Positions 24,162 through 35,333 of a stretch of 64,000 nt of DNA are shown here, one piece after another (the first letter of the stretch is position 1; every line of letters begins with the position of its first letter). This DNA is from Salvia splendens (Eukaryota; Streptophyta; Magnoliopsida; Lamiales; Lamiaceae): contig NC_056039.1 in NCBI RefSeq assembly GCF_004379255.2, positions 20,287,883 to 20,351,882 of the forward strand. The letters are read 5' to 3'. Made by a program: the position numbers and the translations under genes. Under the pieces are notes generated by a model, which saw nothing but the letters and a program-made list of their open reading frames with translations, was not told where the DNA came from and made no database searches.

Positions 24162-24517
24162 CCTGATGGTTTATGTAACTTTTTAATAAGTATACAACAC
24201 ACACGATAGCTAAACAGAAAATGTGGATCTTCAAGATATAAATGACACCGCTTTTAAAGATAACGAGATTTCATATATAATCGCAAATCCAGTACATCAT
24301 AAGAGTTCGCCTCGAAAGGTCTTTTACAAAAAGAACGCACATCCAAGTACGCATCATGAAGTCCCGGTACTGCGGAACATCACCAAAAGTACTTAGCCAC
24401 TGCCCGTCTAACAGCTCGGGTCTTACGTGCTAATCCAAAAGAAATCTACTACATCTCAAAAGAAAGCACTACATCCGAACGCCATCATACTGAGATGTTT
24501 CTGATGGTACAAGCCAC

Positions 24518-25477
24518 CTACTGCTCCTCGTTCGATCCTAGAGAGCTCACTCCCGAACTCCCCTCGAAGTCATCATCACTATCCATCACCAGGATAGGAT
24601 CCTTAGGTGCTGCCCCTGGCATGTCCTCGGGCGCTGGGGGTGGGGCTGCGACTATCGGGAAGAGAACCGCCTCTAGCTCCATCTCAGCGCGGATGGCCTG
24701 CAGCCAAGCCATCCTCTCCTCCGACTGCTGACGGAACCTGGTGCGGAGGTCCTCCACCTAGTGGTGAGCTGGTGGTGGCTCGGGTGCCTCGACTGCCTGT
24801 CTCACCATCTCCGGGGCCCTCTCCTGAGCTACCATGGTGTGAGTCATCCGGACCTCTCCCGGACTCTCATCCTCGTCGGCAACTACCATCGGGGCCTTGC
24901 CTCGCCCCTCTGGATCGTGCCTAGCTCTCTCTGGCTTTGGCGTCCCTAGATGCCGGGATGGTCCCGCCTCATGGTCATGGCGGGCCAAGGTGCTGCCCTC
25001 GGGAGGGGTCGACATGCTCCACTGGAGTGGGGGTGGTGGAAAGTCGCCCTCCGCAACAGGCGGAACGTCCAGGAAATGAACATACTGTAAGAAGATGAAT
25101 GATATAAAGCCACGGAAGTCCCCAATCTTCTCCTGTGTATCGACCCTCCTATAGATGTAGCTACTCGACATCCAAGTGGCCCAGACCCTCCACTCGTCGG
25201 GAAGCACAGAGATCAGCTGGCGGATGCCATCGAGCTCGGTGGTACCCTACTGGTGGGTCTTCTTCCACAGCACGTAAAAGCGGTACAGAATCGGCAGTAT
25301 GCCCTCTCCATCATACGGGCGGTAAGATCGGTATGCACGAAGCAAGTACTCTGCTAGGCTCTCGTAAGCATCAAGCGTAGGTCTGGCTGGGTCCTGTCCC
25401 TCCATCTGCACGTGGGTGGATCCCGAGTTAGAGAGTGCAGTCGTGAAGAAAACGTAAAGAACATAAAGACGATGCAT
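24518..25477 (-). pseudogene. Extra ORF upstream of gag (unknown), two in-frame TAG stops
   Basis: Between the PBS and gag, on the coding strand of the element, about 320 codons stay in one frame with TAG stops only at 25247-25249 and 24758-24760. The best start is Met at 25477 or the downstream MEGQDPARP. Visible features: an aromatic-rich N-terminal part (YLLRAYRSYRPYDGEGILPI, WRVWATWMSSSYIYRR), a Pro-rich, charged middle, and an acidic tail (VMDSDDDFEGSSG). I recognise no domain. It is not part of the standard Tekay gene set as I know it. It could be a lineage-specific accessory gene or captured host sequence. Confidence 0.5.
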
Positions 25478-26092
25478 GCGAGTCTAAGGAATCATCCTCT
25501 AGAGCCACTATACTGTGTGATCTAATGTCATCCGACTAAGTTCTCATCTCAAACTATCATTCTACAAGGTCTTCGCGAAACGTGGTGAAAACATCAACCC
25601 CTGGATCTACATGAGTGACTTGACCACAGTGAGGATGCATCTTGTGCTATTCCCTTATAGCACTGTTCCTCGTCTATCCTTTCAACGTTGCCCCTCTCGT
25701 GCCCTTATGCATTGGGCGTTGGCTTTCTTGCGAAAAAAATCGTTTCTCTTGGGTTCACGCTTTCATGTTTAGCTTCGTGATGTATTATCTATCTCAAAAA
25801 TTGATTGCACGGGGGAGCAATCATAGGATTTATAGTTCATCCCTTGTAGTTCCAGTTTGAACTACATTCTCTAGGAAAGTTCTCATTTCCTTTCGATTCT
25901 TCTTTATTTTCTTTATCAGGTGGGCATTCCCGTCGCACTTGGTTCTAGCGACCTCAAAATCTCGCTTCTTTAACTTTCACCTCGGTTGAACGTCCAGGAG
26001 TATTGATCGAGTCGATTACTTGGGAGGATCTAGCGAACAAGTCTAGATCTTAACTGAAGAAATGTGTGGGTAGCAGAGCCGGAAAGAAACTA

Positions 26093-26106
26093 GGGCTCTG
26101 ATACCA
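26093..26106 (-). other. Primer-binding site, initiator Met-tRNA type
   Basis: The minus strand reads TGGTATCAGAGCCC, complementary to the 3' end of plant initiator tRNA-Met, three bases after the LTR end at 26110. This fixes the element's orientation and the LTR boundary. Confidence 0.95.
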
Positions 26107-26109
26107 CTC

Positions 26110-27822
26110 TGTCACGACCCAATTCTCGTTAAGGATAACAAGAATGAGTAACTAGCGACTAATGGGGGATTAAAGAAGCGGGGATAGAAAAGGGGTAGAA
26201 TCTGAAGAACTTGCCGAAGGCCAAATGATTGATATCACCAAAATAAGTGTCAAGTATTCACTTACAAACTCTCAAGAAATAGAGTCATTCAACAAGTCAA
26301 CTGAATCAGAGTTCGATGATGAGACATTACTATTCTCAATTGACAAAACACAGCGGAATATGTCCCTACTGAACGACTTCGTGTATGAAGACATGAATCA
26401 CCTAGGAATCCACACGATTATTTAGTAGCATCGACTCCGATCAAATCTTCTCCATCTTGATGTTCAACCTGCACATTTATAAATACATGCAGGGCTGAGT
26501 ACAGGAGTACTCAGTGGACACGCGCCGAAAACAAAACATACAAATATAAGTTGTCATCCATCAACAGTATCACACGGGGTTTTTTCTTAAAAAGGCCCGA
26601 GCATACTAAATTCTTTTGTGATCTTAAAAGTCTGACTGCAGTCTAAGTTCTTGGTGTATCCTGCCATGTCTGAGAATCTAGTGTACCGTGAAGGTGGCCA
26701 CCTTCAATGGTACCCTCGCCAGCCAACCTCTCTAGGATGGCTCACGACTCTTGTGCACCACAATCCGGCCAACCTCTCCAACAGACAAATATCTTCAACA
26801 GGCAGGTCTCGAAAACAAACACTTTATGGCATGACAACCACTTTAAAAGAAATGATCACATATCCATTTTTGAGAAAAAGGTATTTCATAACTTCAAAAC
26901 ATTTGCTTTATATCCACACTATAGTGCTGGATATTAAAAGAAAGCCCACCTGTTATGCTTATCTCCAATTAACAATTCCTCGTTCGGCCTCTCTTGCCCC
27001 TTGAACAAATTCCTTCAGAAATAAATAGCGTAAAATGCTAATTAACAATCGAACTATTTTTCTGAGAAAAGAATGCATGCATCCTATCTCTTAGTCTCGG
27101 CTTAAAGGATTCTTCTTAAATCCTAACTCGGCTTTTCTGTACGACGGCACTTAAATTATTCGCTTTACTTATCTTGGAGAAATTCTATTATCTCTTAATA
27201 TGGATTCTTAAAATCCCTCCTTAAATTCCTTCTTCTTCGAATTTTTCTTAAGGCCGCCCATGGCGTCGCGGGGCGACGCCGGTCGGCCTTCGCATCTCCC
27301 GCTTCATCACTTTTCATCTTTGGGAATTTAGTAATTTATTCGGGAATTAATTCATTAAGCTCTAATCTTGAATCTTGTTTTAATTCCTTCCCAACGTAAT
27401 TTATTTCCTTGCTCCTCAACAATCTCGGCCCAACTAGTTACTCCAAGGTGGCCCAAACAGTATTTGATTACTTAGCACTTAACACTCCAAATAGTCGTCA
27501 GGGCCCAGCTAGTTAAATAGAGCGGCCCAGTTAATTAAATAAGGTACCCAACCACTATCTTAATTTATGAGGCCCAATCCAATAATTTTAATGGCCCAAC
27601 ACTTAGAAATGGGCAGTCCCACCCCCATCGTGACTCCATCTCTTTCCAAACTCCACTTAATTCCCAATTGCAGATCCCCAAAATTAGAGATGGAGGAGCA
27701 GCGGCGTCTCCTTTCTCTCTCACGGCACTCTGCCGCTCACGCCCGCTCCCTCCGTCGAACGTCCTCCGGTGAGTGCTCTCTCTCTCGGCGAGTCAGTAGT
27801 GGAGAGGAGGCGTCGCCTCCCT
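26110..27822 (-). repeat. 5' LTR of the Tekay-type element (truncated)
   Basis: It aligns with the 3' LTR from its GTCGTGACA end (26110) to 27822, where homology stops in the middle of 'cgcctccct'. It keeps two internal blocks deleted from the other LTR and so shows the fuller R-U5 structure. It includes the conserved 'aagaaagcccacc' (26939-26951) and the 'ctgcac...gcagggctgagta' block (26468-26501). Confidence 0.85.
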
Positions 27823-28172
27823 TGTGGGCTCCTTCTCATCATGAGCATGCAAAGAGCCGATTCCCGAGTCGTCGATGACAACGGCCATCTCTGCTTCTGT
27901 TTGCTTTGGTGGTGGTGGTAGTGGGTTTTGCTCAGCTCCTGCTGCTGCCTCTAAAGCTGCTCTGTAACGAGTGGTAACTACGCCGGCTTCCTGGACTCTC
28001 CAACGATTGTTAGTTCTTCTATATATCAAAGGATGATTCCAGTAATCGCCTTGGTGGTACCTTCTCATCAACAGTAGGAAAAACAAATAAGAAAAGAAAG
28101 AAATAAACTATTTACTCCTACTCACTACACACAAACATAAAGTAACACCATGCTTCCCCGGCAACGGCGCCA
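27823..28172 (-). mobile_element. Leader and start of gag of a truncated Athila/Tat-like gypsy element
   Basis: The PBS at 28152-28172 reads TGGCGCCGTTGCCGGGGAAGC on the minus strand, the type common in Athila/Tat-like elements and complementary to tRNA-Asp as I recall. Downstream on the minus strand an open frame includes AAAGAEQNPLPPPPKQTEAE followed by MAVVIDDSGIGSLHAHDEKE. It is cut off at 27822/27823, where the Tekay LTR begins. What the open frame encodes is unknown; a gag N-terminus is a guess from position. Confidence 0.6.
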
Positions 28173-28175
28173 TTT

Positions 28176-28821
28176 TGGCGGGCCCGGAAACGCGCGGATT
28201 AAGATTGGATCAAGTAATATGGAGGATAACTGAATCGGTTGGACCAGTTAGCAAATTGTCATTGCCACTTAATCGAATCAATCCTCGAACCGAAACGCGC
28301 CAAAGATAATACTTATAACTCCCGATTTCGCACTACTTTAACAGTAAAGCGGCAAGTTCGGGGTCGATCCCACAGAGAAGTTGGTGTGTCGAGTGTGTGA
28401 GTAGTGAAAAGGGGGTTGGCTGCTGCCACGCTTTAACTTGGGAGTTTTAACTACGGCTTTTATCTAGGCAGAATTCAAACTAGCTACCTCGATCAACGAA
28501 AATTTAAACACTGAGTCAAGTAAATTGCAGGTAATAACAGAAAAGTAAATGCGCGATTTAAAAGAGAGAATAACTTTGATTAAACTAAGATACGATTACA
28601 GCGTGAAAATAAACTAAGCTAACACTTCGAAAATAAAGAAAGCGGTAAACTGAGAAGAATCTCAGCGGGAAACTTAAGTTACGCCGACAGAAACTTAAGT
28701 TACGCCGACAGAAAGCGATGTACAGAAATGCCTTGGACAAGTAGCATTTCTGTACATTTTAACACTTGTTTGCGCGATAAACCGATCAAGTAGTATATGT
28801 TTTACCCCCAAAACCGATGCA
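28176..28821 (-). repeat. LTR of the truncated Athila/Tat-like element
   Basis: The minus-strand LTR ends CCGCCA at 28176, three bases before the PBS. The other end is placed at TGCATCGG (28821) by its TG start, but this is uncertain. It contains 'gggtcgatcccacagagaag' (28361-28380), which I associate with this group's LTRs, a 21-bp tandem duplication (28671-28712) and a perfect hairpin (28730-28767). Confidence 0.5.
28670..28767. repeat. 21-bp tandem duplication and a perfect 13-bp-arm hairpin
   Basis: 'aaacttaagttacgccgacag' occurs twice in tandem. It is followed by TGTACAGAAATGC, a 12-base loop, then GCATTTCTGTACA, a perfect inverted repeat. The structure is local to the LTR. Confidence 0.8.
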
Positions 28822-28900
28822 TGAAATGAGCCTTATCACAAATCTTTATAAAAGCTTTAGAAATTATTATTTCGTTCAAAATTAAATATTAAAAACACTT

Positions 28901-29238
28901 CGTGTGAAAGTTAAAGAACGAAGATACATGAAGGAATATTTCATGCATGAAGAGAGAAATGAAGAAGTGAATGAAGCATGCTCATGCATGAGATAAAATG
29001 GACGTGGAGTTTGGCTGTTGTGAGTCATGCGGATGCTGACTCAGCATCTAGTCAGCATGGGAACGGTTAGGGAGTTTGTTAGAAGTTAGTTACTCCACCA
29101 AAAATATCTTGTTTTAGTATAAATAATTAGCTTGAGCTTATTTGTATCTCCATTGAAATTTTATGAATAAAAGTTATCTTTCCTCTCAATCCTTGTTATC
29201 AAAATGGATCGCATGAATCCAGTTTCATAAATCTCACA
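28901..29238 (+). repeat. 5' LTR of a Copia element (left boundary uncertain)
   Basis: It ends CTCACA at 29238, directly before a PBS. A TATA-like 'agtataaataatt' lies at about 29116 and an AATAAA-like signal at about 29163. The start is placed at a TGTGAAAG near 28901 only because it begins with TG; no partner LTR is in the window to confirm it. Confidence 0.45.
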
Positions 29239-29250
29239 TGGTACCAGAGT
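29239..29250 (+). other. Copia primer-binding site
   Basis: TGGTACCAGAGT, a variant of the initiator-Met PBS TGGTATCAGAGC, immediately follows the LTR end. Confidence 0.75.
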
Positions 29251-29337
29251 TTATTCAAGAAAATTGCTTCCGCTTATCTTCTTCTTCTTCTTCTTCTTCT
29301 CGGAATCCTCGTGGTGTTAATGCGGCTCCAATTCCTC

Positions 29338-30330
29338 CAATGGAAGACAGCTCGAGTCCGCATTACCCCCATCCAAGCGATAACCCGAGTTTTCAGCTGG
29401 TTCCTCACGTTCTAACTGGCTCCAATTACATCAATTGGAGCAGATCTGTCACCACGGCACTTTTGGCGAAGAATAAGCTTGCTTTCATCAATGGCACTCT
29501 TCTTCGGTCGACTAAAGATGATCTATTATGCGTGGCTTCGATGCAATAGTATGGTTGTATCATGGCTCAGATCTGCTCGAGCATCATGTATATCAACAAT
29601 GCACATGAGATCTGGTCTGATCTATGTGATGATCTGGTCTGATCTATGTGATTGTTTCTCTCAACTGGATACAGCCAGAGCTTATCAATTACGACAGAAA
29701 ATCATGTCGCTCACGCAGGGGAGTGATGATATTAACACATATTTCACCAATTTGAGGATACTCTGGGATGAATATAGGCACTCTCAACCTATTGATTGGT
29801 GTGTTTGTGGCACATGTTGATGCAATAGTGCATCCAAATGGCATACATATCAAGAAGAAGAGTGTAACATGCGGTTTTTAATCGGCCTCAACTCAAGTTT
29901 TTCACAGATCCGATCAAGCATCCTGTTTATGATTCCTATGCCTTCTTTATCCAAGGTTTTCTCTCTTGTTTCGCAGGAGGAAAGGCAACGCACAATTGAT
30001 GGCAATGCATCCTCCACATCAATTGTCACTCCTTCAATGAGTGAACAATTATACTCTGCAAATGCTACTCAGTCCTATAATAGAAGCACGATATGCTCTC
30101 ATTGTGGTAAAACTAATCATACAGTAGATAAATGTTTTGTATTACATGGATTTCCACCAAGTTTTGGCAAGGTAAAAGGAAAGTACAATGCTAAGGACAA
30201 CAATTTTTCCAAGTATGTCAACTATGTGGAGAATAGCTTTGATGAATATGATAAGGCTGCTATCTCCACTAATATTGCTGGACCATCTCCTGAGCAGTGT
30301 CAGCAGCTCATTCATCTCTTGCTGCTATTG
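29338..30330 (+). pseudogene. Copia gag with frameshifts
   Basis: The likely start is the Met at 29339 (MEDSSSPHYPHPSDNPS), followed by LTGSNYINWSRSVTTAL and KLAFINGTL, the N-terminal gag of plant Copia elements. The frame then changes more than once. A tandem 22-bp duplication ('gatctggtctgatctatgtgat', 29607-29650) accounts for one disruption. Later parts read QLRQKIMSLTQGSDDINTYF, FLIGLNSSFSQIRSSIL and the zinc knuckle CSHCGKTNHTVDKC. Gag and pol are in different frames near 30300. It is not functional. Confidence 0.85.
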
Positions 30331-31606
30331 CCACTCCCTCTCCATCACCTTCAGCCTCACCAAATAACACTTCATCCACAAACTGTGCCTCATTCGCAGG
30401 TACTATCTCCTTTATTCCCTTTGTTGCTTCTGTGACTACATCAAATCCTCATTGGTTGTTAGATACAGGAGCCACTCACCATGTTTGCTGTGATTTGTCC
30501 ATGTTTAACACTTATTCATCCATCAAAAATGCTTCTGTGCACCTTCCTAATGGTGCAACTGCTCTAGTTACACACATTGGTTCCATTATCTTGAACTCAT
30601 CTATAACTCTTCTATCTGTCCTTTGTGTTCCCAGCTTTACTTTCAATCTCATCTCTATTAGTTCCCTAACTTCCTCACTTCAATGCACTGTTGTCTTCAC
30701 TCATAATTCCTTTGAAATTCAGGGAGCTTCTCAGGCAACTGTGATTGGGAGGGGTAGCCGAATAAGGAACCTATACACTCTAGAGTTTTCAGAGCAAGAA
30801 AAGAATCAAGGTTGTTCTGTTCTTTCTCCTGTTTCTTCAATTTATTCAACTGCTTCTACTTCTTTTTCAGCCTCTTCTATAATTCCTTGTGCAAATATTG
30901 TCACTGGAATTGATGTATGGCATAAAAGGTTGGGGCATCTATCCTATAATAAATTGAAATCCATGTCTGATATCCTTCATTTCACACATAAAACTACCTC
31001 TCTGTGTGAGATTTGTCCCCTTGCAAAACAGAAACACTTGTCATTTGTAAGATCAGATAGCATAGCTGCTAATAGCTTTGATCTTGTGCATTGTGATACA
31101 TGGGGACCTTTCAATGCTTCCACCAATCAAGGTTTCAAATATTTCCTCACCTTAGTGGATGATTGCTCTAGATTTGTTTGGACCTTTTTGATGCAAAACA
31201 AATATAATGATAGAGTAATACTGCCTCAGTTCTTCAATACAGTTCTCACCCAGTTTGGGAAGAAAATCAAAGCCATTCGGTGTGATAATGCACCTGAATT
31301 CAACATCCCTTCTCTGTATGCCTCCTTTGGCACCATCATACAACACTCATGTGTTGAAACTCCTGAACAAAATGCCAGGGTAGAGAGGAAACACCAACAC
31401 TTATTGAATGTCTCTAGAAGCTTGCTTTTCCAGTTTTTCTTGCCTATTCAATTTTGGGGGGATTGCATTCTTAGTGCCTCTTACCTCATAAATAGGATCC
31501 ATTCCTCTGTCTTACCAAACAATTCAACTCCTTTTGAAGTCCTTTTTCAGAAAGCACCATCTTACTCACATTTAAGAGTGGTAGGGTGCCTGTGCTATAC
31601 CTCAAG
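30297..31606 (+). pseudogene. Copia protease and integrase, 5' part, interrupted by a solo LTR
   Basis: Open to the insertion point. The aspartic protease motif is WLLDTGATHHVCCD. The pre-integrase zinc-binding part shows WHKRLGHLSYNKLKSMSD and CEICPLAKQKHLSF. The integrase core has FDLVHCDTWGPF, LVDDCSRFVW and RCDNAPEF, with the Glu in PEQNARVERKHQHLLN. The frame runs into the inserted LTR at 31607. Integrase sequence resumes at 35077 in a compatible frame once the insertion and one target duplication are discounted. No RT domain is present in the window. Plant Ale/Ivana-like Copia is likely, lineage not certain. Confidence 0.9.
31602..31606. other. Target-site duplication, left copy (TCAAG)
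   Basis: TCAAG at 31602-31606 corresponds to TCAAC at 35077-35081 (4 of 5 bases), flanking the inserted LTR. Confidence 0.75.
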
Positions 31607-34600
31607 TGTAACATCCCAAACTTTTGTGACTCTTTTATTTATGCTTTTGAAATGTTGATTATGAAACTTTTGTTTCTATGTGATTAAAGTGATTTGCGTG
31701 AAATAATTGTCGTGAGTGATGTGGAATGAAGTGCTTAATAGTTTATATTTTCCAATGTGGGGAAATAATTAATAGGATCATGCATTTATTTTTTTTTCGA
31801 GTCAATTCATTTGAAATTTTCGGCCCTTGCTAATTATTGAAATAGTATTTCATTTCTTGGATTTAATTAATTGCTTCGGGACTTCTATCCAAATTAAATC
31901 CAAACCAATTGGTTCCTAAATGGTATTACATGAATTTCGAACTCTATTCTATTACCCTTGGGAGTTTCGAAAATCTCCTATTTAAAATAGGAGAATGATT
32001 TAATTTTCCGTTGATTTAATTGGTGCTTTATTGACCCCCCTTCTTTTGAATTAAATCCAATTAAATCCTGTCACATTTTATTTCTTCACCCAAAATAAAG
32101 AGAGAGTTGGAATATTTCCTTGGCTATTTAAGCCTAATAATTTTCGGTCCCTTCACTAATTTTTGGAGGATAATTTATTTGTTTCCTAAATTGTGGAATC
32201 CCTTTTTATTCAATTAAATACCATCCTAATACCTAGGTCTAATTAATTGGGGATGTGAATATTTCCTTTATTCCCCATCTATGCCACACGCCCCTATGCC
32301 TTATTTTTCCTTGCGGGAATATAATTATTTGTTACCTATTTGATGGGAGCCTTTTTCCTGTAAAAGAAATTACCAAGTTTAAATCCTATTCTATTTAATT
32401 GAGGATTTAAATAAATTCCTTGTGCACACCCCCTTAAATTTTCGGCCCCCTCACCATATTTACTACTTGGAGATTTAATTTATTTTGTTCCCTTGTTTAT
32501 AGAATATTCACCTTTATTTCCTAAATTATGAATATATTCTCTCCAAGTAAATATTGCTATATTTCCTTGTAATTAAATCAGCAAATTTTGACTTCCTCAC
32601 CTTCAAAACCACACGCCTACTTTGCTCCATGATTGTGGGATTTTTATTTATTTTATTCCTCCCACAATTTAATTATTAATTGGGTGTGAATTAAGCTTAG
32701 TACATAAAATAGACTAAACCCTAACCCTAGCCACTATTTTCACACGCCTCCCTCTCCCTCATTCTCTCCTCACACGTTTTCTCCCCCTCTCCCACTCTTT
32801 CTCTCCAAAAATCTTCCATTCAAGCTTTATTCTTGCAACCATTGAAATTATTTTCAAGAGTCTCCGACGGATCGCATCGTTCTTTGCTCCTACCGTTTTA
32901 TTTTTGTCAAAGAAGGTATATTTGCTCACTTTTCCTCATCCTTTGCGTTTGAACCATGTTCTTGAGTCCTACATGCATGTAGTGGGTGTAGGATTGATAG
33001 ATCGCAAGATTTAACGGGGGGAAAGTGTGTTTTCGTAAGAACTTGGATGGTTATGTGTTTTTGTTTGAAATCATGTGATGTTGGATTGGAATATTTGGTG
33101 ATTGATGTGAGTTTATGTGCAAATATGTGTATGAGAAACTTTAAAGCATGATTATGTGTTTTCAAGCATGAAAAATTGGTGTTTGTTTGATGGAAGATGA
33201 GAACCCTATTTTCAAACTATGAACCTGAAATCTGTGGTGCACGACCAGTAACTTATGATCTGTAATTGACCCATCAAACGAACGAATTTTGACATGAAAT
33301 TTTTACTGAGTAAACTTCAAGGTGTTTCCTGTGTCTCGTGTGAATTTCAGGCCTTTTTTATCGAAAAATGAATTTTTAATAAATGTTTGAAGTTGACTGC
33401 GCAAATCTGCCAGAAACTCGTGTTCTCGCCAGGAATGTTTCGTTTTCTGTTCGACTGAACAAATGACCTCCGATTGATGTTATTCTTGAACTATATGAAA
33501 TTTTGAAGTGTCTTCTGAGTTGTGTTAAATTTTCAGCCTTTTTGGGCATTGGATGAATTTATGGTGAATTTTTCAAATGAACTGCGCAGTGCTGTCAGAA
33601 ATTGTATGTTCCGACCAGGGAGTTTAATATGTGATATGACTGACTAAATGACGTGATTTCGGTGTGAAAATATTCATGGATGAACTTGAATGTGTCCTCT
33701 GTATTATGACCAAAATTTAGCTTCTTTTGAGGTCGGGTGAATTTATAGGGATTTTTTTTCAAAACGGTCGCGCAGTTCTGCCAGTTTTCTGCCTTGTTAA
33801 AATGACGCCTAGTTTCAAGTTTAAAAGTATTATATGATGCATGTATGTCCAAGGAACGTGTTTAAATGGTGTAATCACTTGGGATAAGTTGGAATGTGTT
33901 ACGTGTGTCTTTACACATTTGTGACGTATGTTGGGTTGGGGAATTTGAGAAAAACGACGAGAGAGAAGCGATAGGACATGCATAGTAAAATGTTGTTGTG
34001 GAAGGCTGACTTGTGTTGTCGTTGACAAGGGTGTTGTGTATTCGTGAACTCGAGGATCGAGAGTTGCTATAAGTTGGGTTGTGAATTGCTAGGCGAACGA
34101 GGTGGGCTTTCTTTTCAAACCTCTTTATTTTTCCGAAAATACTATGTGAAGTTATAAGGGTGGTTTAACTTGTTATGTCATGCCATGTTGTTTTTGTTAT
34201 GAGATTGTGTGCCTGATGCCTAGTTCGTTTGAGTTTACTCCGTTAGGCTATATGGCTGTGTTGTGAAACGAATTCTGGTCTGAGTATGGCCGCTAACCCT
34301 ATCAGGCTGTGTACACTGGTGGGATCGTGAGCCGTCCTTGCTAGTCGGCCGGTCTCGTGGGCGAATAGTGTGGCCACACTTTCGTCGCAATGTGATTGTG
34401 ATTGATGAATTGATGTGAAAAGTGGGGAGATAAATTTTCTGGCCAGACTTGAATTTTTGTGTTTCTCGTGATATTTCTTACTATATAAAACTCGAGATCA
34501 CTGGTATGGATGACATAACCTATTAAAATGTTTTCGGCATTAGCCCATTGAGTACAACAAGTACTCAGCCCTACATATTATTTTTCTTATGTGCAGGTTG

Positions 34601-35076
34601 AGCGGGATGTTGCGGTGGATGTTGAGCTGGCTTAAGTACCTAGGATGCGTTGTGTCTTCATACATAGGCGTTATCCTTGACTCTCCTTAAACCTTATTTT
34701 TCCGCTGCTATAATTTGAACTATGTCTCAAGACTTTAACCTTCTCTTTATATTTTGTGTTTGAACATGTATGGTGGTGTTAGGTTTCAAACAAGTATTTA
34801 CGTTGTCTTTTGAAAATGGTGTTCTCCGAGAATTAAGTTAAATATTTGTTTGACCTTAGTTATTAATTGTTTTATCTCATAAGTCTAATTTTTCCCGTTG
34901 CTCTTTTAAAAGCATTTTTCCTTAAGTCTTCTCAAAAATTTTTATAACCTTAAACTTCTTAAAACTAGGTTGTTTTCCTTTCTTAAGTTAATTAAGTCTT
35001 CTTTTAAACTGTTATCCATGCATGTCGGTCACGATCGCCGCGGTTGTGGTACCCCTTTGTATGGGCGGTCGTGACA
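31607..35076 (+). mobile_element. Tekay-type solo LTR (3.47 kb) inserted into Copia integrase
   Basis: It starts TGTAACATCCC and ends GGTCGTGACA, matching the termini of Tekay LTRs, and is flanked by a 5-bp duplication with one mismatch. There is no internal coding region, so it is a solo LTR left by LTR-LTR recombination. Conserved blocks shared with other LTRs in this window: 'aggtgggctttcttttc' (34101-34117), 'gtggccacac' (34370), 'gtactcagccctacat' (34561-34576) with 'gtgcaggttga' (34592), and 'gtgtcttcatacat' (34650). Three degenerate units of about 185 bp lie at 33225-33800. A telobox-like 'aaaccctaaccctag' lies at 32715. Confidence 0.85.
33225..33800. repeat. Three about 185-bp degenerate tandem units within the solo LTR
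   Basis: The landmark 'ctgcgcaaatctgccag' occurs at 33397, with variants at 33581 ('ctgcgcagtgctgtcag') and 33767 ('cgcgcagttctgccag'). Each is preceded by an 'aattttcagcctttttt'-like segment. Spacing is 184-186 bp. Confidence 0.7.
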
Positions 35077-35333
35077 TCAACTCTTCAAAAAAGCAGAGAT
35101 AAATTCTCTCCTGGAGCAACTAAGTGCATCCTACTCGGGTATCCCTCAGACTTCAAGGGGTATAAACTGTTGAATTTGATGAATATGGAAGAGTTCATCA
35201 CAAGAGATGTAGTCTTTCATGAGGATATTTTCCCTCTATCACACTTGACTCCATCTCATTTTCCAAACTCTCCAGAAATACCAGAAATGAGTCTAGATAT
35301 TTCAATCCCATCCACTGATATTCCATCAGAAAA
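35077..35333 (+). pseudogene. Copia integrase C-terminal part (resumes after the solo LTR)
   Basis: It reads KFSPGATKCILLGYPSDFKG then RDVVFHEDIFPLSHL, the typical linker between Copia integrase and RT. Similarity ends at about 35333, where an unrelated TTGCATTTT-rich repeat begins, so RT and RNase H are missing. Confidence 0.85.

Larger units (their letters stand above)
15925..27822 (-). mobile_element. Tekay/Del-type Ty3-Gypsy chromovirus retrotransposon, decayed
   Basis: A minus-strand element. Reading right to left: 5' LTR (26110-27822, truncated), initiator-Met PBS (26093-26106), an extra ORF region (24518-25477), gag (to 24161), protease, RT, RNase H, integrase with C-terminal chromodomain (ending 18683), polypurine tract (18638-18650) and 3' LTR (15925-18637). 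The chromodomain, gene order and very long LTRs point to the Tekay (Del) chromovirus lineage. Several in-frame stops, a 4-bp frameshift and an 888-bp internal insertion make it non-autonomous. The 5' LTR is cut at 27822, where it fuses to another gypsy element, so no target duplication can be checked. Confidence 0.9.
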
